In this document: positions 21,734 through 31,563 of the stretch, piece after piece
How positions within the stretch are numbered: position 1 is the stretch's first letter
Layout of the letters: each line of letters begins with the position of its first letter
Assembly (NCBI GenBank): GCA_030581615.1
Contig: JAKTTT010000017.1
Span: 248,001-312,000, forward strand
DNA: 64,000 nt
Direction of reading: 5' to 3'
From: Alloascoidea africana
Taxonomy: Eukaryota > Ascomycota > Alloascoideomycetes > Alloascoideales > Alloascoideaceae
Notes under the pieces: model-generated
Told to the model about the DNA's origin: nothing
Database searches by the model: none
The model's input: only the letters and a program-made list of their open reading frames with translations
Translations under genes and position numbers: made by a program

Positions 21734-22192
21734 ATTGCTGCTTAAGTAGAAACTTAATTGGCATCATGTATGGAATGAAGTTGTATAATGCAATTAGTCT
21801 TTAGTTTGATTTGTGATTTATAATTTTCTTTTTAAAATTCCTGGTCAAGATTTAGTTAAAGATAATATTAGCAGTAAGCCGTTATTGCATTTCTTTCTTC
21901 TTATTTTCATCTTACATCTATAGGAAATTTTGATGAAATCTTAGACCAAATCATGTCGCATACACAGTAACATGAAAACAGTGAAGTTTAATAATATCAC
22001 AATAATGGCAATTTGGCATGACTTACCAAAAGTCACAGTCCACCAAGTTTCAAATCCGTTCGTTAGAGCAAGCACGGAACAAAGAACTACACTAGCTTTT
22101 TCAGGCACTCTATTTTCTGGTCGCATTGCTGTTCCTTTTATTCAGAGCCAGATATCAATCTAAAAACGCAAGCTTCTGTAGTAATTGTGTTC
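21734..22192. other. Spacer downstream of zinc-domain gene A
   Basis: AT-rich, no supported gene. Confidence 0.5.
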
Positions 22193-24022
22193 CTATTGAG
22201 AGCTTTGAAGTTGTTGCATAGCATTGAATACCACAGTCCTAACCATTGCATATCGCTTTTTGTCTACATCGTTCCCATCTTCAAGTACTCGCATAGAGCC
22301 ATCCGAGTTCATAACCGAAACCTTCCCAGTCAAACTGTTGAAGATGCGGCCATAATGGATATCTTGAATAAGACAACGTGCGACAATCTTCAAATCTTCG
22401 CCACGTAACTCACAAAACGGTTTCAGTATTTTTAAAAGTTGGTAAACGAATTCCTTGCGGAATGTTTTCACGTTGGGATTCACATCTGAACATAAATGAC
22501 GGAAAAACTTTGTTATTCTCCATTGTTGAGTGTTCCCAGTACTTTTATCCTCTTTTCCATTTCCATTTTCGCTTGTCCTTGGATTAAAAGGTGAAAGAGG
22601 TTCTAGGTCAAGTAACGGTCCCTCGCAATCGCCACAGCAAATGCTTAACGTTGAATTCCTCCGTAACAAAGTCTTTATCCTTGTTCCATACCTGTTTGTC
22701 AAAAGGATATAGAGATAGAATTCGGCCTCTTGTCTTGAGTCAAAGAAGGTTCCTTTTGTAACTGAGAAAGTGTCAAAATAGAGCTTGAATATCTGGTTCA
22801 CTGCAAATCCATTTTGCTTGTTCTGTACCATTTGGTTCACTTGTAGTGGTATTATAAAAGGTTGTTTGTGATCAGATCCGTCAAAGCTCAAGATTGGTTG
22901 TGAGGATTTTTCTCCGGATGGGTTTGCATCTTGGCTTGGACCCGATTCGTTCGCATGAGTTATTGGGACTACACCAGAATCAGAAGGACTTGTAATCTTT
23001 GGTACATCTTCAAGTTGCTCATCATCTGTAACTTTACTTTTCGAACTTTCTTCATGGTCAGTCTCGTCATTGTTAGACTCTAAAAGGCCTGGTGAGTTAA
23101 GGGCTGTGGAAGAGGGTTTCTTTTTTATTGTATTCAGCTCATCAACTTTGTCTGTGTAATTCATGGTTGGCTCAGTCACTTTGTTTACACATGTGTCTGA
23201 TTGTGTGCTATGGTATGGAACTGTAGGTGAAGACCCTGAATCGTTGGAAGCTCTCCTCGCTCTTTTCCTACCCTGAGTTGAGGATGATTTTGGTGGGCGT
23301 ATAGCTTCTGGCAAATCCGGGCCATTAGCATCTTCTTTGAATCGATTTGGAATGCTTGTTGATATAATTCCAGTATTTAAAGCTTGTAGATGTGTGATGC
23401 CATTAGGAGAGCTGCCTGTCCTTGATTGTGTCCCAGGCAAAATGTCATTGTAGGCATTATGCTTTTTCTCCCCGCTTACATTCTCCAGAGTCTCGTTAAA
23501 ACAGGCTTTATCCAGCCTTGTGATCTCTCCTAGCTTTTTAAAAACGCGTTCTAGTTCAGTTTCCATAACCTTTAACCGGGTTTCTTTTCTTTTGCAGTTG
23601 GCCTCAATTTCTCTAATTCTCGCAAGCTCTAAATCATGTTCTGCTCGAAACTCATCGAATAAGGAGTTGAAATAATGTTTTATGGCATGCAATTCTTGAA
23701 GATCCGAGAACCTGCCATCATTTGGATTTGGGTGCGTAGAGACAATGTCTCTTGTCTTTCCCTCCGCTTCAACTACATCACTGAGCACAGGATAGGATGA
23801 TGGCGACGTCGTAGCCCATTTGAGAGACGCTTTCCGCAGGTTGCTTGGTTCTTTTCGTTGAGCTGGAGTAAACGATGCATTGCTTGGTGATTCATCTTCT
23901 TTAGAACATTTCACTCTGTGTTCTTCTTCGTTCTGTTGCAATCTTGACGATCGCCTTCGTTTTTGTATCATTTCTGATCCATCTCGGTGATGCCTCTTTT
24001 TGGTTTGAACGCTTTTACACAC
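22193..24022 (-). CDS. Zinc-domain family protein A (WRKY-GCM1/MULE-like), long form
   Basis: A single-exon gene of 609 residues. The basic N-terminus (KRRRSSRLQQ) looks like a nuclear signal. Residues about 105-175 form a charged coiled coil (FDEFRAEHDLELARIREIE ... KETRLKVMETELERVFKKLG). A long Ser/Pro/Glu-rich linker includes GRKRARRAS. The conserved domain starts at about 400: KGTFFDSRQEAEFYLYIL, then SICCGDCEGP (C-x2-C), QQWRITKFFRHLC (W ... H-x-C), and a helical tail (RGEDLKIVARCLIQDIHYGR). This order of F-S-x-x-E-A, C-x2-C, W and H/C is that of WRKY-GCM1 zinc folds (FAR1, MULE transposase N-termini, yeast Aft1). The same order and the IxDIxYG tail occur in genes B-D, which are intron-split where A is not. 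A role as DNA-binding regulator is inference. Confidence 0.7.
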   Translation of the reverse strand: MCKSVQTKKRHHRDGSEMIQKRRRSSRLQQNEEEHRVKCSKEDESPSNASFTPAQRKEPSNLRKASLKWATTSPSSYPVLSDVVEAEGKTRDIVSTHPNPNDGRFSDLQELHAIKHYFNSLFDEFRAEHDLELARIREIEANCKRKETRLKVMETELERVFKKLGEITRLDKACFNETLENVSGEKKHNAYNDILPGTQSRTGSSPNGITHLQALNTGIISTSIPNRFKEDANGPDLPEAIRPPKSSSTQGRKRARRASNDSGSSPTVPYHSTQSDTCVNKVTEPTMNYTDKVDELNTIKKKPSSTALNSPGLLESNNDETDHEESSKSKVTDDEQLEDVPKITSPSDSGVVPITHANESGPSQDANPSGEKSSQPILSFDGSDHKQPFIIPLQVNQMVQNKQNGFAVNQIFKLYFDTFSVTKGTFFDSRQEAEFYLYILLTNRYGTRIKTLLRRNSTLSICCGDCEGPLLDLEPLSPFNPRTSENGNGKEDKSTGNTQQWRITKFFRHLCSDVNPNVKTFRKEFVYQLLKILKPFCELRGEDLKIVARCLIQDIHYGRIFNSLTGKVSVMNSDGSMRVLEDGNDVDKKRYAMVRTVVFNAMQQLQSSQ

Positions 24023-24612
24023 ACACGCGTAAAAATCACGTGAACACGCTCACAAAGAACGTAACTTCTTCAAGATTGTGAGCTTCCAAAAGTAATGGAA
24101 AAGCCTGAATAGAATTTGAGGAGTTTTGACTCGGATACTAGGAATTACAATGGAAAGCCACAGGTTGCAAGTTGAAGCCTCTTATAAGCAAAATCTACGC
24201 AAGAGAGAAGATTTCAGTTTATCATCGGTGTTATTGCAAAGTTTACAAATTACGCTTATTAGATATTCCTTGGCGAAGTGACAAAATAGAGTAGAAAACA
24301 GCGGTTCTTCTAATCCAGATACACGGAAAGAAAAACACTTCAGACCTTTCAGTGATTGATGTTGGCTTACTGATTGCAACTCAATCAGACCAGGCAGAAT
24401 TCCTTTTTTCTTTCTTGCCGATAGAGGTTTATTAAGTACGAGGGGTTTGATTGAAATCTTAATTGTTTTCTTCATTCTTCTCATTATTGTCTTCCCAAGT
24501 AGTGATAATTTGTGCTATCGATCGATCAGTGAACAATTGCAAAATTCTACAAAATTCTTAGATCAGTTTCCCAATTTGTTTTTATTTTTTGTTACATGTC
24601 CCCTATATAAAT
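24023..24612. other. Intergenic between family genes A and B
   Basis: An unsupported minus frame (24182-24484, 100 codons) has no family motif. Probably the promoter region of A and terminator region of B. Confidence 0.45.
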
Positions 24613-25864
24613 CTAGATCGACTGTTTTGCCCGTTTCCTGACAAGCCGAACCATCAATTCTTCTCTTCTCTTCATATAATGGATTAGCTCTTTTTGCTTC
24701 TCCTTGCTGGGAAGCAATATCTCTTTATATTTACCATCCATGGTAATAGAGCTAACTTTTTGAGTCTCTTCAATATATGCCATATCGAAGTATATATCTT
24801 GTAGAATGAAAACAGTGAATTGAATAATGTCACTGACGGGTCTGTCTGTCAACATCCTTATTGTCATTAGTAGATCCAATGTATGTGGACAGTTCAGCTT
24901 TCCTTCTTTTTTGCATTTTGCCAGTGAAGGTTGATAAACAACCGGCACTCTTTGGCCTGTAATTGAATTTCCTTCACATTTTTTGTGTGGAGATATATTT
25001 TTTATGACCCATGCATTGTAAGGAGCGCTATTGTTAACGCCATCATTGTAACACCCCGGAACTTTCTAGAAGTCAAAAGGAAAAAACTGGTTAGTATGGC
25101 AGCGTTTATCAAAAAAAGTGAATAGCGCTTACTTTTTTCGCGCAAAATACAACTTTTTTGCACTTTTTACAGCAATAAGAAAAGTTAGGAGCCTGGGTGG
25201 GACCTTTCTGCTCGCACCTTGAATTTCCAGATCTACCCAAAGCACCAGATGCAGTAGTTTCTCCCTTTCTTTTAATCTCGCGTAAGCCCTTTGCCCTTAG
25301 TTGCCTCAACAAAAGTCCTCCCTTTGCAGTAAAGTATAGCCACATAGCGTATTTAGCTGCATCAACATTTTCAAAATAGTCTCCCTTTTGAAGATTAAAT
25401 TCTTGAAGAGATCTTTTGAAATGACATCTTACAGCCACTGAGTTTGATTTCAAATTGTCAGTAAGCGTAGAACAAAAGGCGTAGGGGTCCACCAGGTTGC
25501 TTTCTGGAGAAGCTGCGGGTGGGAGACGAGATCCCATCGAATCCATATCTAGAGGGGATTGTCCAACTATTCGTGCCGCTTCAAGAGGTTGAGAACCAAC
25601 AGCCGAGTAGGAATAGTTTGTGGCATATCCATATTGGTATGGAGTGTTGTTGACCCTGTAAGGTGCCAAGGGCATCAGAGCGTTGTCAAAATATGCCGAG
25701 GGTTCTGGAGATTGTAGAATTGTTTGAGAATTTTGGTCCATCATTGCGAATGGAGACAGTTGGTAGTGTGGCTCTTCTAAATAAGGTATATTCATCGTGG
25801 CTGCTACTGTCGATCTTGTGTCTCCAAAAGTTGATGCTTGAGATTTCTGGTGGAACATTACCAT
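24613..25864 (-). CDS. Zinc-domain family protein B (two exons)
   Basis: Exon 1 is 25864-25133, the intron is 25132-25066 (67 bases, gtaagc ... tag, perfect TACTAAC branch site), exon 2 is 25065-24613; 394 residues. The N-terminal 110 residues are Tyr/Gln/Pro-rich, as in activation-type regions. The domain follows: NLVDPYAF, KGDYFENVDAAKYAMWLYFT, GLLLRQLRAKGLREIKRKG and FSYCCKKCKKVVF (C-x2-C). Across the intron come CYNDGVNNSAP, NAWVIKNISPHKKC (W ... H-x2-C) and KLNCPHTLDLL, then the helical tail with ILQDIYFDMAY and a basic end (RREELMVRLVRKRAK). The intron is phase 0 and lies between the two halves of the zinc site, exactly as in C and D. Function unknown; DNA binding is inference from the fold. 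Confidence 0.72.
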
Positions 25865-26845
25865 TTATATATTTTGACCACAACAGAAGAAGCGAGAATA
25901 TGTTTTTTTTATATTGTTCTCCCTGGCTCACCTCCATTGGGAGTGCCGACGAAGCCCTGTTCAAACTGTTCAAACGTGTGTACTCTGCAAAAATTTACGG
26001 TTCGTATGTTCCTTGTTATCACATATGGACTCGTTCTCGTAAATGCGTTCACCTTGTAGTTGTCTTAGCCGCGCTCTGCCATGGCTTTTCCCATTGGCTT
26101 GGGCAAATGGCCTGGCCCAGATCTAATCAAAGCCACAAGTGATTCTCATCAAGAGGAGCTTTCTAGCTGGAGTTCGACTTGTCAATTTTATTGCGTCGAT
26201 TTCTGAGAAGAGCACCGATAAAGCGTCGGTATCAAAAAGATTAATCAATTGGGAGTGGAATTCGATGTGCGAGGTGAACAGATTGGGATGGAGATCTGCA
26301 ACGCAGGTTCTCAAAGACCTCCTAAAAAGACCTTGTCATGGTCCAAACGAGGAGTGGTGAAGATCCATCAATCTTGTTTTTGAACGATGATTGATGTTGT
26401 TGGTGAACTGCCTGCTGCAGTTGGTTTTGCGTAGACGGATTGGAAAAGCCATGCGCGCCCACACATTTTTCATCTGAGCTGCGTTTCTGTCTCTTCTTCC
26501 GTAGGTGGGGAGGCTCACTTTCGCAGTACTCGTATTTGATAACGGCGTGTTTTCCGGAAATTTGTATGTCTGGTATTTCCTTACGGATTTGAGACAGTTG
26601 GTTACATTGTGGACACGGATCATGTTTCTAGCGGCTACTGAGCTCAGCTCAGCTCAGCTCAATTCTGCGGTTTGGAGAGGCAGCACAAAATAAAACGAAT
26701 ACCTTCTAGACAGCAGATCATAGCGGGCCCCAGCCAAATGTAAAGATAAATCAAATAATAATAATAGTAACAAAAATTTCTACAAAAAACACAGGCATCA
26801 TAGAAACGGAAAACTTTGGGCTTTTCGTTTGTTTTTCATAACTGT
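25865..26845. other. Intergenic between family genes B and C, with AGCTC repeat
   Basis: No supported gene; frames near 25963-26360 and 26623-26336 (minus) have no domain. A short tandem repeat of AGCTC (four units plus flanks) lies at about 26638-26661. Confidence 0.5.
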
Positions 26846-27917
26846 TCATGTGTCGGACTTTGCAAAGGTCTTCTTCCTCACCATTCGATTCATTAGCGAT
26901 TGTCTTTTCCTCATAAACAAAAGCTCGTTCTTTTGTACGTTGGGACATTGTTGAATAGTGTACATGTATCCATTCACATTTCCAGCAAGATCACTTTTAA
27001 CCTTCACAACTTCAGTGAGAAGTTTCGAGTCCTCATCGTAGCTTTTTCCAAAGTAGATGTCCTGCAATATCGCAACTGTTTCCTTTCGCAACTTTTCTGG
27101 ATTACCTTTTGTTCTCTCCGTTACAAGCTTCAGTAGCTCGTATGTATGCGGACAGTTCAACTTGGAACTCCTAAACTCTGGTGACAACGGAGACTTGGGA
27201 TGCGGACCCAGCTCTTTTCCTTTACTTGTCTCCAGAGACAAGCGCTGGTCGCGAACACATTCATCTAAAGGGTGATTCACAATTGTTCTGATAACCCACA
27301 CGTTTATCGGAGCATTGTTGTTGGTACCATCGTTGTAACTTCTTTTCATCTTCTATTTGTGTACAAAAAAAAAAAAACGGTGAGCAAGGCAAATGTTAGA
27401 TAAAACTACAAAATGATGGCTAGTTTTTGCTTACCCTTTTAGCAATGAATAACACTTTTCTGCAATTCTTACAGCAATAGGAAAAGCTGGCAGAGAGGCT
27501 AGGATCACAAGAGGAGGATTGGCTTTCGTCTTCATTTTCAATGTCGTCATCCGAATATGAGTAATCGATGCTATGAGGAGGTTCGTCCTCGATTATTGTG
27601 AGGTCATTATGATCCTTCTTTGGTTTTATATGGGTTGCGGTGGAAGATATACTTTTGCGTCGTTTCAAGGGCCGCAATCCTCTGGCTCTCATCTGTCTAA
27701 GGACAATGCCTCTTTTCGCTGTAAAATAGAGCCACATTGCAAACTTGATAGATTGGATTCTCTTACAATAGTCTCCTGGGCGGAGTTCAAAGTTTTCTAT
27801 GCATTGGTGAAACCAGCACCTTGTGGACAGTTCTTTTAAAGATGAGGATGACGATTGGGAATCATGGGGCAAAAATGTCTCCAGGCAAAATGGATCGATT
27901 AATCTGTTTTCTACCAT
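26846..27917 (-). CDS. Zinc-domain family protein C (two exons)
   Basis: Exon 1 is 27917-27435, the intron is 27434-27353 (82 bases, gtaagc ... tag, branch-like tctaac), exon 2 is 27352-26846; 329 residues. The N-terminus is shorter than in B and begins almost at the domain: RLIDPFCL, TRCWFHQCIENFELRPGDYC, SIKFAMWLYFTAKRGIVL, RQMRARGLRPLKRRK, an acidic loop (DDDIENEDE), then FSYCCKNCRKVLF (C-x2-C). After the intron come RSYNDGTNNNAP, NVWVIRTIVNHPLDEC (W ... H-x4-C), KLNCPHTYELL and ILQDIYFGKSYDE, ending in RKRQSLMNRMVRKK. The acceptor could also be three bases downstream without changing frame. A paralog of B and D. Function unknown. Confidence 0.72.
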
Positions 27918-28099
27918 CTGGTTCGTGGTGGTTTCTTCCCTCTAGCTAGCCTGCGTGGTATTACACTTGGAAGGGTGAGTCAAAAAGATACGTGGGGAAA
28001 GGGGAGATACATGCTATGATTTATCAAGAGGTGTAACGAGAATTAATTTATATCTAAACTAGAATATAAAAGGTGATGATTTTCGACATCCGGATTCAA

Positions 28100-28760
28100 C
28101 AGGGTTATGGACAAGTATGAGTAAAGAAGCAGCTCGGGAGCAATATGGCGGTGCCTGCCTCTCTCGCCTGGCGACGGCACCCTCCAGCGACGACTCTACG
28201 GAGCGGGAGCGCTCTCTCCAGCGCCGCTCCCTCCAGCCCAGCTGCCCAGGTCCCAGACCTTGCCAGACCATGCCAGACCAAAAGGGCCGTGGGACGAAAC
28301 TGAGCGGTTTGGATTGTGTCCGCAGCGTCGTTTGGACTGCCCAGCGCGAGCCGCCGGACGCGTTTTTGGTTGTGCTGGGGCTGCGGGTCAGCTGACCGCG
28401 TGTCATTGCCTCTTTGTGCCCGGGGCCGGGGGACCGGGGCGCGAGTCCGGGGCGCGTGTCTCTCGGGCGGCGCGGCTGAGCACGACTCGGGTGCGCTGCA
28501 TTGCCCAGAGCGGAAGGGCGTGCATACGAGCAGCATGACTCTTTTCCACTCGATCTTTCTCTTTTCTTGTCGACGGGCCAAGCGCCAGACACCTTTCACC
28601 GTCTTAGGTCTGCCAGGTCTTGGTTTCCATAAGCATTCGGACCCTGTAATAACTCTGTTCTTTTTCGGCCAGTGTCATGCTCTCTGCGTGTGCGCCCCCG
28701 GCTGGCGGCCCATCACCATCACCGTATACGGCTGCTGCCTAGTGTATCGCTTCGTGTCCG
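28100..28760. other. GC-rich island between zinc-domain genes C and D
   Basis: An abrupt, about 650-base, G+C- and CpG-rich stretch in AT-rich surroundings. Long frames cross it in at least four of six readings, which is what high G+C alone produces; none has a domain. It lies between the minus-strand cluster A-C and the plus-strand gene D, about 190 bases upstream of C. Confidence 0.5.
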
Positions 28761-28856
28761 CTGTCAACAAGGCAAACACATATTGCTTCGTTGTTGAACA
28801 CACAGATGACTTATCGTGAATGTGAAAATTACACAGCTAACTGTTCTTATGTCAAC

Positions 28857-29253
28857 CTAGTCTTCATCGCCATCGTAGCTCTCCAAGTCACTGACTGACC
28901 CTTTTCCTATTGCTCCCCGGCTTTCGGCCTTTCCTTTCACTTTTTCGCCGCCTCCATTCTGTGCAACAGTGTTCCATTTTATTCCAACACCCAGATCATC
29001 TTTCCTGCCCGATTCCCATTTTAGCATTGCCCTAACATTATCCATCATCATCGTCGTATACCTTCTTCTTCACCAACTCGCCCAAGCTCATTCTGTCTTT
29101 TAGGCTTGCGTACCTAGCAGATCGCAGATCGGCTTCCCTAATACAGCGTTGTGCTGTTAAAGTTTGAAGGAAATCTTTAGAAACCATAACAAAAACAAAC
29201 TTTGGGGCAAAAACCAAATTCGATACCTTTCTTTTCTGGAGGTGACTTGTCAA
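28857..29253 (-). pseudogene. Two abutting frames of one small acidic protein, +1 shift
   Basis: On the minus strand, 29253-29038 ends ASLKDRMSLGELVKKKVYDDD and a stop. An adjoining frame (29051-28857) reads NVRAMLKWESGRKDDLGVGI, then KWNTV and an acidic end (SDLESYDGDED). Read with one base skipped at the stop (GGA-T-AAT), the two would form one smooth charged protein, so this is either a host gene broken by a single extra base, a sequencing error, or a real +1 frameshift. The first about 20 residues may be intronic: gtaacg at about 29302 and an acceptor ttctaaag at about 29181 would join MASWNFHVPDSG to FLQTLTAQRC. I do not recognise the family. Confidence 0.4.
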
Positions 29254-29779
29254 ATAATTACTAGTCTGTCTGTTCGACTAAAGCACAAAACACGTTACCA
29301 CTGTCGGGAACGTGAAAATTCCAAGATGCCATTGACCTGCTCAAATTAAAATACAAAGCTTTTAAACATATTTGTAATGTGGTTCAGGGCTCTTTTTTTG
29401 TAATCCTAGAAGGCGAGCAAACAACCATTGTCATCTTCTCCCAGTTGTGCTGGCGAGAATAGGGTCTCGTATGCAACACCAGAATTGCCCTGCCAAGGTT
29501 TTATTAGAAGTGCCCTGCATTAATGCATCCCAAAATCCAAACGTGGCAGGGCGAAAACCGTCCTTTTAAACCATCTTTCTTTGCCCATACGCCATGAACA
29601 AGTCGAGTCCAATCATCTCGAGCAAATCTGATTCCTGGCTCAAATACGCCATTCCGACTTTTTGCTATCTCTATAATATATAAACACTCTTCCAGAAGCA
29701 CTCTGTGCTGTCTCTCTTCTTCCCTTGGGTTTAAAGTTGACCTACAACCCAAAACCCCAAACAGAAACACAATATAATA
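29254..29779. other. Upstream region of gene D
   Basis: Contains a minus-strand frame (29797-29504, 97 codons) overlapping the first codons of gene D, with a protein-like composition (EECLYIIEIAKSRNGVF) but no recognised family. Otherwise no feature seen. Confidence 0.4.
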
Positions 29780-31082
29780 ATGGCCCAAGATAACCACAAT
29801 AACTTTTCAATCTATTACGATGGCGAAGAAGATGATATCGATCTCTTCAGCACATCCTTGCCTACTCAATTCACCTCTGCTTTTGATACCGATAGTGATT
29901 TTCTACCATTGACACCTAATACGGCTCCAGGCACTCTCGATCTCAACGATCCTAATCAATCGTCTTCCATTCTGACCTCTTTAGATGAATTGGAATTGGC
30001 AATGTCTATGGTCTCTTCAAGAGATTCAGATTACTCTTCTTTTGTGTCCAATGAACTAGAAATCGATGCTCCTGTATATTGCATGCCGAGCACATCTTTT
30101 GACGCAGTTGGGCCTGCAACTTCTGCGACCGCTTGCCACCACCGTCATGATCACCCGACCCAACATCCAAGATCAACTCTGAGGTCGGAACCAACCACTC
30201 CAGTTGAAACCAAACTGATTGACCCGTTTAACTTTGGGCCCCTGGATCCTAGTAAAAGCGCTAGATGCTGGTTTTTTGAGCGTGCTCGTAGACTTGATCT
30301 GAAGCCGGGAAACTACTTTCTGTCTTCTCAAGATGCAAAATTCGGAATGTTTCTCCATTTCACGGTCAACAGTGGAGTTGTTCTGCATCAAATAAAAGGA
30401 CGTGGGATGAAAAGCTCGAAAGATGATGAAGGCACATCTCGAATCTCAGTTACAGAAAGACTGGCAAAAGGTGCAAGACTCCAATCCAGAAGGACCAGCG
30501 CCACCGGGTGGGCTCGTTCATTCTCTTATAAATGCCGGTCTTGCTCACAATTACTCTTTTATGTAAAACAGGTATGCATAAGGATATGAGAGAAATCTCT
30601 TTGAACACCTCCCACAAAAACCAAAACCAAAAAATTTAACCTAAACATGAATCTAGAAAAGTGAAAGAAGTTACAAAGACGGAACCAACAATCAAGCTCC
30701 TAGGGATGTCTGGGTGGTCAATCGAGTTGTTAACCATCACCTATCCAATTGTTCTGCAAGGTCGCTTGGCTTGTTACGGCACATAATTCTCGATGTGGAC
30801 TCATCAAGTAAATTCTGTTGTCCGTATATTTCAGAAATCAAAAGAGTTATTTACAACCAAGTTCTTATCACCCATGGCGATTTAAATTCCGAGCTTTTGA
30901 AAATTATCATGTCAATTTACTATGGAAAGTCTTATGACCAAAGCACCAGGAGAATGAGTTATGTTGTCGGTACAGAGGATGTTTATGAGATTTCTGAACC
31001 GGCAGCTGATCAATCTGAAGCTGACAAACTTCACAGAAGGCAAAAACTTATTAGAAGGATGCTTCGAAAACTGAGAAGATGA
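29780..31082 (+). CDS. Zinc-domain family protein D (two exons), opposite strand
   Basis: Exon 1 is 29780-30571, the intron is 30572-30656 (85 bases, gtatgc ... tag), exon 2 is 30657-31082; 405 residues. The acidic, Ser/Thr-rich N-terminus (DGEEDDIDLFSTSLP, TPNTAPGTLDLND) resembles an activation region. The domain matches B and C: KLIDPFNFG, ARCWFFERARRLDLKPGNYF, DAKFGMFLHFTVNSGV, FSYKCRSCSQLLF (C-x2-C). After the intron come RSYKDGTNNQAP, DVWVVNRVVNHHLSNC (W ... H-x4-C), KFCCPYISEI and IIMSIYYGKSYDQS, ending in a basic helix (RRQKLIRRMLRKLRR). The first Cys region has one Cys fewer (KCRSC against CCKKC), but the C-x2-C pair is kept. The phase 0 intron position is identical to B and C. Confidence 0.75.
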
Positions 31083-31563
31083 GTATTAATCTTCTAAAGA
31101 ATGGGAACTAATTAACGAATGGACGAACAAACGAACAAACGGAAATTTTGGGAGGCTTTTTTTTTAAAACTAATTACATGTGCTGTTTCATGATAGTCAA
31201 TCATCTTACTTTGCCTTAGTTATTGCATTTCTACTTCATGTTCAGCACTTTTTTTTTTTTGACTTTCATTGCACAATCTAATGATTTGGAAGAGATATTT
31301 CTCTCTTGCCCTGGTATATATATAGTTTTGGAACTTGAATGGAAGGACGGCATAAATCATTCTGTTTTTCTAAATCTATACTTAACATTGTACACTTTTG
31401 AAAACTTATAGGGCCAATCTTGTAAAAAGCAGTTGTCAAACTCTCAAGAGAATTTTGTGACATCGAGTTTCGCAGTTTCTCGACATGTGTCGCCGGGTAA
31501 CAACTCCGCTCAACCCCAGTTTCGATTTGGACCTTGCTGTAAAAGTAGGAAGAATCTCCAGAC
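31083..31563. other. Intergenic between gene D and DSC2
   Basis: AT-rich with T-runs; no supported feature. Confidence 0.5.

Noticed and set aside
26123-26623. Minus frames between genes B and C as a fifth family member
   Set aside because: None of the family motifs (C-x2-C, W/H/C, YxDGxNN) is present.
28059-28819. Several long overlapping frames in the GC-rich island (up to 177 codons)
   Set aside because: Open in four or more readings at once, no domain, Arg/Pro/Ser-rich translation typical of GC-rich noncoding DNA.
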